Positions 7,383 to 16,916 of a stretch of DNA of 64,000 nucleotides are shown piece after piece. The translations under genes were made by a program, and so were the position numbers. The stretch is from positions 1 to 64,000 of the forward strand of contig CAJTWH010000019.1 in assembly GCA_910579995.1 (NCBI GenBank), written 5' to 3'. Each line of letters begins with the position of its first letter. Position 1 is the first letter of the stretch. The notes under the pieces are model-generated. The model was not told where the DNA came from and made no database searches. It worked only from the letters and a program-made list of their open reading frames with translations. The DNA is from an uncultured Muribaculaceae bacterium. Lineage in GTDB: Bacteria; Bacteroidota; Bacteroidia; Bacteroidales; Muribaculaceae.

Positions 7383-9191
7383 ATGGATAAAACAAAGTTG
7401 ACCATAGAAAGATTGAAATCAATGCGTGAGAGTGAAGATCACGTAGAATTCAAACGTTGTCAGAATGGAAATATGTCTTTTAATGGAGCTGACAAACAAA
7501 AACCGTCAGAACGTAGAAAATGTATTCTTGGATATGTTGTTGCGCTTGCAAATTCCGGTGGAGGTTATCTTGTATTTGGAATGGAAGATAAGTATCCTCA
7601 TAATGTAGTTGGAACTCGTCAAAATGAAAACGCTCTTGGAAAGTTGGAGAATGATATTTATAATTCATTACGTATACCGGTGTCTGCCTACGAATTATAT
7701 GACGATAAAAATCGCAGGGTTGTTGTTGTTGATATTCCACGTCATCCTGTCGGTAAAGCTTTAAAATATGAAGATGTTGCCCTTTGGCGTTCAGGAGATG
7801 AATTGATACCAATGCCTGATAGAGTATTATTTAATATTTTGCAGGAAACGGATCCTGATTATTCTCAAGCTATTTGTGATGGAGTCACAATTAATGATCT
7901 AAATAAGGAGGCTATAAGAATTTTAAAAGAAAAATATGCTCGTAAACAAGGTAATCAGACATTTACCTCTCTATCAGATTTTCAAGCTTTGAATGACTTG
8001 AAGCTGATGGTGGGGCAAAAAGTTACAAATGCGGCATTACTCTTAGTCGGTAAAGAAGAATTGATTCATGCCCATTTTCCGCAAGCAAAAGTACAATTAG
8101 AATTCAGAAATACCGAAGGTCAGGAGCGTTTCGATAAAAGACTGACATTTACAGATCCATTTTATCTACTTATTGATAAATTATGGAGAGCGATAAATGA
8201 AAGAAATGGAAGTGTACCGGTGCAGGAAGGTGCATACATTTTTGATATACCATTCTTCAATGAATTGGTAATACGCGAGGTTGTAAATAATGCTTTTGCT
8301 CATAGAGATTACCGTTTACAAAGCGAAATAGTGATCAAGCACTATCCGGGAAGACTGATTGTTGCAAGCCCGGGTGGCTTTCCTTTGGGCGTAACACTTG
8401 ATAATATTTTGACAGTCTCAAGTACCCCTCGTAATAGATTATTGGCTGATGTGTTGGCCCTTACCGGTATAGTCGAACGAGCCGGACAAGGTATGGATGT
8501 AATTTTCCGCCTTACACTTTCAGAGGGTAAACTTACACCTGATTATAAGAAATCAGATGATTACCAAGTTGTTGCTATTCTATCTTCAACAGTCAAAGAT
8601 CCCGGATTTGCGCTGTTTATAAAGAGTATACAAGAAGAATTGCCTGAAAATCAAAAATTATCGGTATTTGATATTCTTACATTCTGTGCAATAAAAGATG
8701 GACACGTGCCATTAGATAAAGAAATTGCAAAAAAATTATTGGCAATGGGGTATATAGAAAAACGTGGTAAGACATCAGCTATACGCTATATCCTACCTCG
8801 TAGATATTATGAATTGACCAATAACTTGTCGGAGTATTCAGGGTTGACGGATTGGGATGATAATCAGGTGCTTGCAGTGTTAATTCCTTTCTTAAACAAA
8901 TATGGAAAGGCAAAAAAAAGAGATATTGCCAGGCTCATAGGGTCTCATATTTCAGAAACGCAATTGCGTAGAACCATTGAACGATTATCCGTTCCTAATG
9001 GGCCTTTGGTTAAAAAAGGAAAGACGACAAATACGGAATATTCACTTTCTCCATTATTCATTGGTCAGATGGATTTATTGAATGAAGCTACGAAAATTGG
9101 CTTGACTCATATTCTTAAATCTCAAAATCAGTTATCAAATTCTGACATATCAAGTGACGGAATAAATGACGGAATAATAGGTGAAAAATAG
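7383..9191 (+). CDS. AlbA_2 domain / ATP-binding protein (RecG-like helicase-annotated family)
   Basis: This 602-residue protein starts with an AlbA_2 (Schlafen-like) domain, about residues 12-130: HVEFKR, a glycine-rich ANSGGGYLVFGMED block, and paired strands. A GHKL-type ATPase fragment follows at about 290-390 (EVVNNAFAHRDYR, then SPGGFPLGVTLDNIL and GIVERAGQGMDVIF). The C-terminal third looks like winged-helix segments. Such proteins are often labelled transcriptional regulators or ATP-dependent helicases, and Schlafen-type relatives occur in phage defence loci. The gene is much richer in A and T than its neighbours and stands alone, which suggests recent transfer. The molecular role is not known. 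Confidence 0.8.
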   Translation: MDKTKLTIERLKSMRESEDHVEFKRCQNGNMSFNGADKQKPSERRKCILGYVVALANSGGGYLVFGMEDKYPHNVVGTRQNENALGKLENDIYNSLRIPVSAYELYDDKNRRVVVVDIPRHPVGKALKYEDVALWRSGDELIPMPDRVLFNILQETDPDYSQAICDGVTINDLNKEAIRILKEKYARKQGNQTFTSLSDFQALNDLKLMVGQKVTNAALLLVGKEELIHAHFPQAKVQLEFRNTEGQERFDKRLTFTDPFYLLIDKLWRAINERNGSVPVQEGAYIFDIPFFNELVIREVVNNAFAHRDYRLQSEIVIKHYPGRLIVASPGGFPLGVTLDNILTVSSTPRNRLLADVLALTGIVERAGQGMDVIFRLTLSEGKLTPDYKKSDDYQVVAILSSTVKDPGFALFIKSIQEELPENQKLSVFDILTFCAIKDGHVPLDKEIAKKLLAMGYIEKRGKTSAIRYILPRRYYELTNNLSEYSGLTDWDDNQVLAVLIPFLNKYGKAKKRDIARLIGSHISETQLRRTIERLSVPNGPLVKKGKTTNTEYSLSPLFIGQMDLLNEATKIGLTHILKSQNQLSNSDISSDGINDGIIGEK

Positions 9192-9261
9192 TAGGATTAT
9201 TTGGTAATTGCTTTAAATACAGTATGATAAAGTGACGGAATATGTGACGGAATAAATGAAG

Positions 9262-10332
9262 TCACTTTTCCATCTCTATGCTATTTCCTTTCTTAGGGGC
9301 GGGGGTGAGGGCGAGGTAGATGGCGGCGAAGATACCGCAGGCTATGATCATGAGGGTCTGGAAGGTCCAGACTGTGAGGGAGTAGGCTGTGCCCTCGGCT
9401 TCGGATATGCTGTAGAGCGAGAGGGCAAACATCACGGCGATGTTCCAAGGGCCGAGGCCACCGTTGGACGGTACGGCCACGCTGCATGAGCCGAACACAA
9501 ACACCACGAGGCCGGGCAGATAGCCGTCGGCCATGCCGGCGCCGGAGATAAGCTCGCGGGTAAAGGGGAAGGCGTAGAGGCAAAGGTATGTCTCGTAGAA
9601 GTAGCAAGCCCATATTCCTATTGTAAGAATCAGATACCACCAAGCACCCTTGAGATGGAAAAGGACGATGAAGCCTTGCCATATCTTGGCTATGCCGCCC
9701 TCCATTTTCTTGAGTATGCTCAGGCGTCCGCACCAATGGAATATGGCGAAAACTACGCCGGCAAGGACAAACAGGCCTCCCCACACGTAGGGGTCGCGCA
9801 GGGTGGTGGAGATATCTGTCACCACGCGGTAATGATTGAGAAATTTCATCATCACCGGATGAGCGACTATCAATGAGGCTATTATGAAAATGGATATTAC
9901 GATTGCGTCGGAGATACGGTCGCCGATATCTGTGCCCACTACGGTAGTGAGCGGTGTGCGGGTGCGCTTGGATATGTCTACACACCGCCATGCCTCGCCG
10001 AGATAGGGGAAAAGCAGATTGAGGGCGTAAGCACCGAAAATAGAGCTGCTCTCGGCGGCGACGGGCAGACGCGGAATGCCGACAGCACGCAGCTGTATGC
10101 CCCAACGGATACCGCGGATGACGTATGAGAGCATTGTAAGGAACATCATGCCGGCGATGTAGCGGAAATCGCAGCCCTCGCGGATTATGCCCATGACTTC
10201 GTGATAATCGACGCGATGGAATAGCCATACCACAAGCAGCGAGCTCACAACAACCGGAAGCGCATATTTGAGCACTTTGACAATGAGGGCGAGATAGCGG
10301 TGCGGGCCGGTATGTTGTTTGGTTGATGTCAT
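9262..10332 (-). CDS. Flippase-like integral membrane protein (UPF0104 / LPG synthase TM family)
   Basis: This 356-residue polytopic protein of the lysylphosphatidylglycerol synthase transmembrane-domain family has about eight hydrophobic helices and the family pattern RGIRWGIQLRAVG near residue 75, then GAYALNLLFPYLGEAWRC, and a late VPSNGGLGPWN motif. Family members without the C-terminal transferase are thought to move or modify lipids; the substrate here is unknown. The start at 10332 (MTSTKQ) was preferred because the extension to 10428 is poor sequence without membrane character. It is divergent from the export operon. Confidence 0.85.
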   Translation of the reverse strand: MTSTKQHTGPHRYLALIVKVLKYALPVVVSSLLVVWLFHRVDYHEVMGIIREGCDFRYIAGMMFLTMLSYVIRGIRWGIQLRAVGIPRLPVAAESSSIFGAYALNLLFPYLGEAWRCVDISKRTRTPLTTVVGTDIGDRISDAIVISIFIIASLIVAHPVMMKFLNHYRVVTDISTTLRDPYVWGGLFVLAGVVFAIFHWCGRLSILKKMEGGIAKIWQGFIVLFHLKGAWWYLILTIGIWACYFYETYLCLYAFPFTRELISGAGMADGYLPGLVVFVFGSCSVAVPSNGGLGPWNIAVMFALSLYSISEAEGTAYSLTVWTFQTLMIIACGIFAAIYLALTPAPKKGNSIEMEK

Positions 10333-10441
10333 AATATATATACAAGCGGGAGTGTAAATTGTTGCGTACGGCGGACAAAATCGCCCGAAATCGGACACCT
10401 GCAGTTTTTGGCCTTTGCTGATTATCAAGCTATTAGCGATT

Positions 10442-10458
10442 TGGCATAATTATGGCAA
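10442..10458 (+). promoter_or_regulatory. Possible sigma-54 (-24/-12) promoter of the export operon
   Basis: The sequence TTGGCATAATTATGGCAA has GG at 10443-10444 and GC at 10455-10456, the GG-N10-GC spacing of RpoN promoters. No TAnnTTTG box lies nearby. The -12 half (ATGGCA) is imperfect, and transcription would start almost at the ATG, 10469. A sigma-54-type activator is encoded downstream of this operon. Confidence 0.4.
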
Positions 10459-10468
10459 TATAATTGGC

Positions 10469-11716
10469 ATGGATAGAGAATTGTCAAAAGCAGAGCGCAA
10501 CTCTGCACGCCGAAAAAAATTGGTGCCCGTCGGTATCGGCGCGGTGGGCGTGGTAGCGATTGTAGTTGTGGCCGGCGCACTCATGCGTCCGTCGGTCAAG
10601 GCTACCGATCTTAATATATGTACGGCCGACACAGGCACGATAGAGACCTCGGTGTCGGGTTCGGGCAGTGTGGTGCCTGCGTTCGAGGAGATTATCAACT
10701 CGCCTATCAATACGCGCATAGTAGAGGTTTATTGCAAGGCCGGCGACAGCGTGGATGTAGACACTCCCCTGCTCCGCCTCGACCTGCAGAGCACCGAGAC
10801 ACAGCTCAACAAAATCAAAGATGAAATCGAGATGAAGCACTATGAGCTTGAGCAGCAGCGGGTAAACAACTCCACGCGCATAAGCGACCTCGAAATGCAG
10901 GTGCAGGTAAAGGAAATGACTGTCAACCGCCTCGAGGTAGAGCTTGCCAACGAGCGCTATCTCGACAGCCTTGGGTCGGGGACGGGCGACCGTGTGCGTC
11001 AGGCCGAACTTGCTTTCGATACCGGGCGTCTTGAGCTTGAGCAACTCCGCCAGCAGCTCGCCAACGAGCAGCGCGTAACCGACGCCGGCCTCAAGGTGAA
11101 GAATCTCGACATCAATATAGCCGGCAAGACCCTCGATGAGATGAGCCGCACCCTCGCCGACGCCCGCGTGCTTGCTCCACGCAAGGCTACCCTGACCTAT
11201 ATCTGCGACCAGATAGGCCAGAAGGTGAGCGAGGGAGAGAAAATCGCCATAATATCAGACCTGTCGCACTTCAAGGTAGACGGTGAGATAGCCGACGCCT
11301 ACGGCGACCGCATACATGTAGGCACCAAGGCTGTGGTGAAAGTAGGACGTGAGCGCATGAATGGCGTGGTGAGCAATGTGACACCGCTCTCGCGCAACGG
11401 TGTGATAGCCTTCTCAGTGCGCCTCGATGATGACGCCTCGCCACGCCTCCGCTCAGGTCTGAAGACCGAGGTATATATACTCTGCGACCTGATAGAAGAC
11501 GCCGTAAGAATAAAGAATGGGTCTTATTATACCGGCCCGGGCAAATATGAGCTCTTCGTGGTGACAGCCGACGACGAACTCACACGCCGCAGCGTGAAAC
11601 TCGGCGGTAACAACTACGACTATGTAGAGGTAGAAGACGGTCTGAAAGCCGGCGACCGCGTGGTGACATCCGACATGAAAAAATATGCAAACTATAAATC
11701 AGTAAAACTCAAATAA
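10469..11716 (+). CDS. Membrane fusion protein of an ABC efflux system (MacA/HlyD-like)
   Basis: This 415-residue periplasmic adaptor has one N-terminal transmembrane helix (about 20-40), a lipoyl half-motif near residues 85-105 (INTRIVEVYCKAGDSVDVDTPL), a long coiled-coil hairpin (about 115-215), the second lipoyl half (VLAPRKATLTYI), and beta-barrel domains to the end. It would bridge the inner-membrane ABC permeases and the TolC-type channel encoded downstream. The ATG at 10469 is preferred over an in-frame codon at 10415, which would add a segment unlike the family. It leads the operon, two bases before the ATPase gene. Confidence 0.9.
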   Translation: MDRELSKAERNSARRKKLVPVGIGAVGVVAIVVVAGALMRPSVKATDLNICTADTGTIETSVSGSGSVVPAFEEIINSPINTRIVEVYCKAGDSVDVDTPLLRLDLQSTETQLNKIKDEIEMKHYELEQQRVNNSTRISDLEMQVQVKEMTVNRLEVELANERYLDSLGSGTGDRVRQAELAFDTGRLELEQLRQQLANEQRVTDAGLKVKNLDINIAGKTLDEMSRTLADARVLAPRKATLTYICDQIGQKVSEGEKIAIISDLSHFKVDGEIADAYGDRIHVGTKAVVKVGRERMNGVVSNVTPLSRNGVIAFSVRLDDDASPRLRSGLKTEVYILCDLIEDAVRIKNGSYYTGPGKYELFVVTADDELTRRSVKLGGNNYDYVEVEDGLKAGDRVVTSDMKKYANYKSVKLK

Positions 11717-11718
11717 TT

Positions 11719-12390
11719 ATGGCAATCATACAACTTGACTCTATAAATAAGATCTATCGCACTGACGAAATCGAGACTATAGCCCTTGAGAATGTTAACC
11801 TGAGCGTAGAACCCGGTGAATTTGTGAGTATTATGGGGCCGTCGGGTTGCGGCAAGTCTACGATGCTCAGTATCATGGGTCTTCTCGACACTCCTACCTC
11901 TGGCAAAGTTATCATTGACGGTACAAACACAGACAAGATGAGCGACAGCGCCCTCGCAAGCTTCCGTAACAAGAAACTGGGCTTCGTATTCCAGAGCTTC
12001 CACCTGATTCCGTCGCTCAATGTGATGGATAATGTAGAGCTGCCCCTTATCTACCGCTCGATGTCGTCCTCTTACCGCGAGAAACGTGTGCGCGAGGTGC
12101 TCGAGCGCGTAGGGCTTGGCCATCGTATGCACCATAAACCGTCGCAGCTTTCAGGCGGTCAGTGCCAACGCGTGGCCATAGCGAGGGCTATTGTAGGCCA
12201 GCCTGATATCATCCTTGCCGACGAACCGACCGGTAACCTTGACTCCAAGATGGGTGCAGAGGTAATGGATTTGCTCCATGCTCTCAACAAGGAAGACGGC
12301 CGCACCATAGTGATGGTGACGCACAATGAGCAGCAGGCCAAGCAGACCGACCGTATCATCCGATTCTTCGACGGACGACAGGTTATTTAA
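11719..12390 (+). CDS. ABC transporter ATP-binding protein (MacB/LolD type)
   Basis: This 223-residue ATPase powers the permeases encoded next to it. All motifs are intact: Walker A GPSGCGKST at about residues 36-44, Q-loop FVFQSFHLIP, signature LSGGQCQRVAIARA, Walker B DIILADEPTGNLDS and the switch histidine in VTHNEQQA. Length and sequence place it in the MacB/LolD/FtsE group, which drives export or mechanotransmission rather than import. The gene follows the fusion protein by two bases. Confidence 0.94.
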   Translation: MAIIQLDSINKIYRTDEIETIALENVNLSVEPGEFVSIMGPSGCGKSTMLSIMGLLDTPTSGKVIIDGTNTDKMSDSALASFRNKKLGFVFQSFHLIPSLNVMDNVELPLIYRSMSSSYREKRVREVLERVGLGHRMHHKPSQLSGGQCQRVAIARAIVGQPDIILADEPTGNLDSKMGAEVMDLLHALNKEDGRTIVMVTHNEQQAKQTDRIIRFFDGRQVI

Positions 12391-12429
12391 AGGTTTAAGG
12401 CAAATTTAAAGGCAATAAAGGCAAGATAA

Positions 12430-13722
12430 ATGAAGACTAATTATATAAAACAAGCATGGGCGTCGCTTCGTCAGCAGCCTATGCTGAGCAGTGTGAGCAT
12501 TATAGGCACTGCCTTGGCTATCTTCCTGATAATGATAGTGGTGATGATCGGTCAGCTCGAGACAGCGCCATTCGCTCCCGAGAGTAACCGCGACCGCTGG
12601 CTTGTGTCAAAGTTCGGTACCATCACAAATGATAAATGGGGTAATGACAACAGCTCCAACGGTCCTTACGGCTATAACACTGTCAAGCAGGTGCTCTACC
12701 GTATGGAAACGCCCGAGGCTGTTAGCGCCTTTGAGACAAATCCGTCGACAGCGTCGGTGGCTGTTCCCAATGAGTCGGCTTTCGGAGCTATGCTGCTCAA
12801 TACCGACGCCGGATTCTGGAATGTGTTCGATTTCACCTTTATAAATGGCAATCCCTATACACAAGAAGAATTTGAGTCGGGAATCACCAAGGCTGTTATC
12901 AGCGAGAGCCTCGCCCGCAAACTGTTCAAGAGCACCGATGTGGTAGGGCGTCATTTTTCCATCGACCATTCCGACTACACTGTCAGCGGCGTGGTAGAGG
13001 ATGTGTCGAATGTGGTATCGTATTGCTACGCTGACCTTTGGGTGCCTTTCACCTCAACCAATGTAGGCGATTTCTCATGGTGCGAATATATGGGTTCGCT
13101 TTCAATGGTCATGCTTGCCAAGGATAAGAAAGATTTCGGAGAGATCCGTGCGGAATACGAGCGCCTCTTTGATGACCTCAACAGAGAGGCCGGCGAGCGC
13201 GGATGGAATTTCAAGCTCATGGACCGGCCCTATACTCAGGAGGTTGCAGCCAATACTCCTTGGGCCAACCTGCCCCCGGATATGCCGGCGGTATACCGCG
13301 AGAAATTCATTATCTTCCTTATCTTGCTCATAGTGCCGGCTGTCAATCTGAGCTCAATGACCCACAGCCGCCTTGCCCGGCGCCGTGAAGAGATAGGTGT
13401 GAGGCGCGCTTTTGGCGCACACCGCTCAGAGATAGTGCGCGACCTTTTCATAGAGTGTCTGATAATCACCATTATAGCCGGATTGATAGGTCTGCTGCTG
13501 AGTCTGATTGGCGGATTGCTCTTCGCCGACAAGATATTCACTCCGTCGATATTCAGCGCCAACTATAAGGTGACATCGATATCAATCCGTCATCTTTTCC
13601 ACTGGTCGACATTCGCATGGGCCATGCTCTTCTGCTTTATCCTCAATGTGCTCAGTGCGGCCTTGCCTTCGATCAATGCCTCGAGAGTAAATATTGTAAA
13701 CGCTTTATCAGGAAAGAAATAA
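12430..13722 (+). CDS. ABC transporter permease, FtsX/MacB type (first)
   Basis: This 430-residue permease has one N-terminal transmembrane helix (about 20-42), a large periplasmic MacB-PCD-like domain (about 45-285), and three C-terminal helices that form the FtsX domain, including the SRLARRREEIGVRRAFGAHRSEI segment typical of coupling helices. With the paralogous permease immediately downstream it would form the membrane dimer above the single ATPase. Bacteroidetes commonly encode such permease pairs with an HlyD and a TolC protein. The exported substrate cannot be told from sequence. Confidence 0.9.
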   Translation: MKTNYIKQAWASLRQQPMLSSVSIIGTALAIFLIMIVVMIGQLETAPFAPESNRDRWLVSKFGTITNDKWGNDNSSNGPYGYNTVKQVLYRMETPEAVSAFETNPSTASVAVPNESAFGAMLLNTDAGFWNVFDFTFINGNPYTQEEFESGITKAVISESLARKLFKSTDVVGRHFSIDHSDYTVSGVVEDVSNVVSYCYADLWVPFTSTNVGDFSWCEYMGSLSMVMLAKDKKDFGEIRAEYERLFDDLNREAGERGWNFKLMDRPYTQEVAANTPWANLPPDMPAVYREKFIIFLILLIVPAVNLSSMTHSRLARRREEIGVRRAFGAHRSEIVRDLFIECLIITIIAGLIGLLLSLIGGLLFADKIFTPSIFSANYKVTSISIRHLFHWSTFAWAMLFCFILNVLSAALPSINASRVNIVNALSGKK

Positions 13723-13725
13723 ACT

Positions 13726-14973
13726 ATGAAACGCAAACTCATGCGCCAGATAATCAATGAATGGCGCAGCAATATATGGCTGGCACTCGAATTGCTCATT
13801 GTCAGCGTGGTGATGTGGTATGTGACCGATTCGCTCTTTGTGAGTTATTCCATTCTCAATGAACCTCGCGGATTCAATACAGACCATTGCTATTTTATAC
13901 GCTATAATGATCTTTCGGAGCGTTCGGCCGACTATAAGGAGTGGGAGAGCCGCAAGGAGATGAACGACGATTTCCTCAAATTCTTCGAACTTATCGCCTC
14001 GCGCCCCGAAATAGAGGCTGCCGGCTTGGGGCAGAATGCCTTTATCTACAATAATTCCAACAGCAACACACATCTCACCTACGATTCATTAGACGCTGAA
14101 GTAATCCGTCGCTGGGTATCGCCTGAATATCCGCTTGTATTCAGGGTGGAAGGCGCCAACGGCGAGACTCCGGAAGAGCTGAGCCGCATTTTGCGTGATG
14201 AACCCCATGCCCTGCTGGCCTCCGACAATTTTCTTGCGGCATACGGCATAGAGAGCGCGAGCGACTATATAGGCAAGGAGTTCGGCAACTGGGCCAATGG
14301 CGACACTGTAAGACTCTTGGCCACCTATAAGCCTATCCGCTACAATGATTATATATCGGCGAAGGAGAAAGCTTCATGGTCAATGTTATATACTACAGCA
14401 TGCAGGAATTACAGTTATTTCAATGAGATGTTTGTGCGTGTGAAAGAGAATATGGATCATGATTTCATCGAAAACATCATGAAGGACGCCCAGACTAATC
14501 TCCGCGTGGGCAACTGGTATATTGCCAACGTACAGTCGTTCGACGATATCCGCAACTTCCACCAGCAGAGTCAGGACAATAAGAAGCGCAACATGTATGT
14601 GGTGATGATTTTCCTTGCAGTGAATATCTTCCTCGGCCTGCTGGGCACATTCTGGTTCCGCACCCGTGCGAGAGTGTCGGAAATCGCCATCCGCAAGGCC
14701 AACGGAGCTTCGAGCGCGGATATTTTCCGCCGTGTAGTAGGCGAGGGTATCATGCTGCTGTTGCTGATTACGCCATTCGCAGCTCTCATAGACTGGGGCC
14801 TGACGTACTATGAGTTCAATCCGTGGTATGACGGCTATTTCGGGGCTTGGCGGTTCTCATTCTGTGTGATACTCACTTTTGTGATGATGTCGGTGATGAT
14901 CATCCTCGGCACAGCCATCCCGGCCTACAGAGCCATGAAGCTCCAGCCGGCAGTGGCGCTGAAGGAGGAATAA
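13726..14973 (+). CDS. ABC transporter permease, FtsX/MacB type (second)
   Basis: This 415-residue paralogue of the preceding permease has the same topology: an N-terminal helix at about 17-38, a periplasmic domain, then helices around 288-310, 340-360 and 375-400. The coupling segment RARVSEIAIRKANGASSADI is present, and the protein ends with the common FtsX tail MKLQPAVALKEE. It lies three bases after the first permease, so the two are co-translated and probably heterodimerise. The long hairpin at 14980-15053 separates it from tolC. Confidence 0.9.
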   Translation: MKRKLMRQIINEWRSNIWLALELLIVSVVMWYVTDSLFVSYSILNEPRGFNTDHCYFIRYNDLSERSADYKEWESRKEMNDDFLKFFELIASRPEIEAAGLGQNAFIYNNSNSNTHLTYDSLDAEVIRRWVSPEYPLVFRVEGANGETPEELSRILRDEPHALLASDNFLAAYGIESASDYIGKEFGNWANGDTVRLLATYKPIRYNDYISAKEKASWSMLYTTACRNYSYFNEMFVRVKENMDHDFIENIMKDAQTNLRVGNWYIANVQSFDDIRNFHQQSQDNKKRNMYVVMIFLAVNIFLGLLGTFWFRTRARVSEIAIRKANGASSADIFRRVVGEGIMLLLLITPFAALIDWGLTYYEFNPWYDGYFGAWRFSFCVILTFVMMSVMIILGTAIPAYRAMKLQPAVALKEE

Positions 14974-14979
14974 ATTTAA

Positions 14980-15053
14980 GGTTGGTGGTGTGTGGTTTGT
15001 GGGCAGCGAGTTAGTAGAACTAATCTACCACCCACAGCCCACCACCCACAAAC
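14980..15053. repeat. GTTGGTGG-type inverted repeat (family B) before tolC
   Basis: A long imperfect palindrome: the left arm is rich in GGTTGGTGG/GTGGGCAGCGAGTTAG and the right arm in CCACCCACAGCCCACCACC. The same family occurs near 34.1, 37.5, 54.15, 55.3 and 59.5 kb. It is followed at about 15060-15083 by a short TTGC/GCAA hairpin. It may cut readthrough into tolC. Confidence 0.7.
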
Positions 15054-15104
15054 AAAACAATTAAGTTGCAAAGCAACTAATTGTTAAACAAAAGATTATT
15101 AAAA

Positions 15105-16577
15105 ATGGTAAGGAAAATAATTACAGCGGTCATGATAGTCTCGGCGCTATGGGCGTCGGCCGAAAACGTGCGGCCTATAAGTTTGGCCGAGACTATCATC
15201 ACGGCAAGAGCGCGGAGTGTTGACGCTGTTGTGGCCCTCAATGAGCTGCGGCAGGCCTATTGGAGCTACCGCACTTATCGCGCCGACCTCTTGCCGGAGG
15301 TTAATTTCAATGCCACGGTGCCATCTTACCGTAAGAGCTACAGCACCTATCAGCATGAAGACGGCTCATACTCATTCGTGCGCAACAATGTGATGGAGAT
15401 GAACGGCGAGATATCGATAGACCAGAATATATGGTTTACCGGCGGCAAGCTGTCGCTGACCACCTCGCTCGATTATCTCAAAGAACTTCAGGCTCCGCGA
15501 TATAACCGTTTTATGTCGGTGCCGGTGGCCTTGACGCTCTCGCAGCCTATTTTTGCGGCCAATACCATAAAGTGGAACCGGCGCATAGAGCCGGTGAGGT
15601 ATGCCGAGGCCAAGGCGGCTTTTATCAGTGCGACTGAGAATGTGGCTCTTGCTGCCATACAGTATTTTTTCAATCTTCTACTCGCTAAGGAGAATCTGAG
15701 CATAGCGGCGCAGAATCTTGCCAATGCCGGCAAACTCTATGAGGTGGCAAAGGCCAAGCGCGAGATGGGACAGATAAGCAAGAACGACCTTCTGCAGCTC
15801 GAACTCAACCTGCTCAACGCCCGCTCGGAGCACACCGACTGTGAGAGCAACTATCGCTCGTCGATGTTCCAGCTTCAGTCTTTTCTCGATATGGAAGAGG
15901 ATGTGGTGCTCGACCCGATGATTCCCGAGGCGATTCCCAATGTGGCTGTGAGCTATGCCGATGTGCTCGAAAAGGCGCATGCCAACAACAGTTTCTCCAA
16001 GAATATCCGCCGCCGCCAGCTTGAGGCCGACTATGCCGTGGCCAAGGCCAAGGGAGAGCAGCGCGAGGTAACGCTCTTCGCTCAGGTGGGCTATACGGGC
16101 ACATCCGACCGCATAGGCAATGCCTACGACCCACTGAAAGACAATCAGATAGTGGAAATAGGATTCAAGATACCGATACTCGACTGGGGCAAGCGCCGCG
16201 GCAAAGTGAAGGTGAGCGAGAGCAACCGCGATGTGGTGCAGAGCCGCCTGCGCAAGGAGCAGATGGAGTTTGACCAGAATATCTTCATACTCTGCGAGCG
16301 CTTCAACAACCAGCAGCAGCAGCTCGACATCTCTCTGCGGGCCGACACCATAGCGCAGCGGCGCTACGACACCAATGTGGAGACTTTCATGATCGGCAAG
16401 ATATCCACTCTCGACCTCAACGACTCGCAGGTGAGCAAAGACGAGAGCCGACAGCAGTATATCAATCAGCTCTTCCTCTATTGGAATTATTATTACCAAC
16501 TGCGCAGCATAGCGCTTTGGGATTTCGTGACAAACACCAGCATAGACGCCGACATCGACGAGATAATGAGGAAGTGA
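15105..16577 (+). CDS. TolC-family outer membrane efflux protein
   Basis: This 490-residue outer membrane channel has a signal peptide ending near residue 21 (ALWASAENV) and the two tandem halves of the OEP fold, each with long periplasmic helices (for example around 175-245 and 310-420). It would complete the tripartite exporter with the adaptor, ATPase and permeases upstream. The ATG at 15105 is preferred over the TTG at 15081, which lies in repeat-associated DNA. A shared hairpin region separates it from the convergent toxin gene. Confidence 0.92.
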   Translation: MVRKIITAVMIVSALWASAENVRPISLAETIITARARSVDAVVALNELRQAYWSYRTYRADLLPEVNFNATVPSYRKSYSTYQHEDGSYSFVRNNVMEMNGEISIDQNIWFTGGKLSLTTSLDYLKELQAPRYNRFMSVPVALTLSQPIFAANTIKWNRRIEPVRYAEAKAAFISATENVALAAIQYFFNLLLAKENLSIAAQNLANAGKLYEVAKAKREMGQISKNDLLQLELNLLNARSEHTDCESNYRSSMFQLQSFLDMEEDVVLDPMIPEAIPNVAVSYADVLEKAHANNSFSKNIRRRQLEADYAVAKAKGEQREVTLFAQVGYTGTSDRIGNAYDPLKDNQIVEIGFKIPILDWGKRRGKVKVSESNRDVVQSRLRKEQMEFDQNIFILCERFNNQQQQLDISLRADTIAQRRYDTNVETFMIGKISTLDLNDSQVSKDESRQQYINQLFLYWNYYYQLRSIALWDFVTNTSIDADIDEIMRK

Positions 16578-16602
16578 GAGTAAGGTTTTAAGGTCATTTA
16601 GG

Positions 16603-16641
16603 GTCATTAAGGTCTTTAAAGTCTTTAATGACCTTAATGAC
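16603..16641. terminator. Two-way terminator between tolC and the YafQ-type toxin gene
   Basis: A perfect 12-base stem (GTCATTAAGGTC with GACCTTAATGAC, 16603-16614 and 16630-16641) sits between two converging genes. It is embedded in AAGGTCATTAAGG-like direct repeats, which recur at about 35.73-35.79 kb. Confidence 0.6.
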
Positions 16642-16643
16642 TA

Positions 16644-16916
16644 TTATCCGAATAATTCGGAGTGCGAGCCAAGTCTTACCAACTCAATCTCATCGGTAGC
16701 CGGGTCGAACCATATCAGTAGATAGTCAGATTCTATATGGCACTCCATGTGACCGCTATAGTTTCCGGTTAGAGGGTGTGGCTTGTTTTCAGGTGGAAGA
16801 GGTTCTTCCTGCTCAAGTTTTCGAAGAATTTCAAAAAGTTTCTCAACCTTTTTAGGATTGTTTCTATATCTTTTATAATCTTTCTTAAATTTGGTTGTTG
16901 GTATGAGCTTTTTCAT
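16644..16916 (-). CDS. YafQ/RelE-family toxin
   Basis: This 90-residue protein is the mRNA-interferase toxin of a type II module. It matches the YafQ group: KKLIPTTKFKKDYKRY at the N terminus, a PLTGNYSGHMECHIESDYLLIW core with the conserved histidines, and the LVRLGSHSELF C terminus that holds the catalytic histidine. It would cleave mRNA on the ribosome when released from its partner. Its start overlaps the antitoxin stop by four bases. All conserved residues visible by eye are intact, so the toxin is probably functional. Confidence 0.9.
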   Translation of the reverse strand: MKKLIPTTKFKKDYKRYRNNPKKVEKLFEILRKLEQEEPLPPENKPHPLTGNYSGHMECHIESDYLLIWFDPATDEIELVRLGSHSELFG

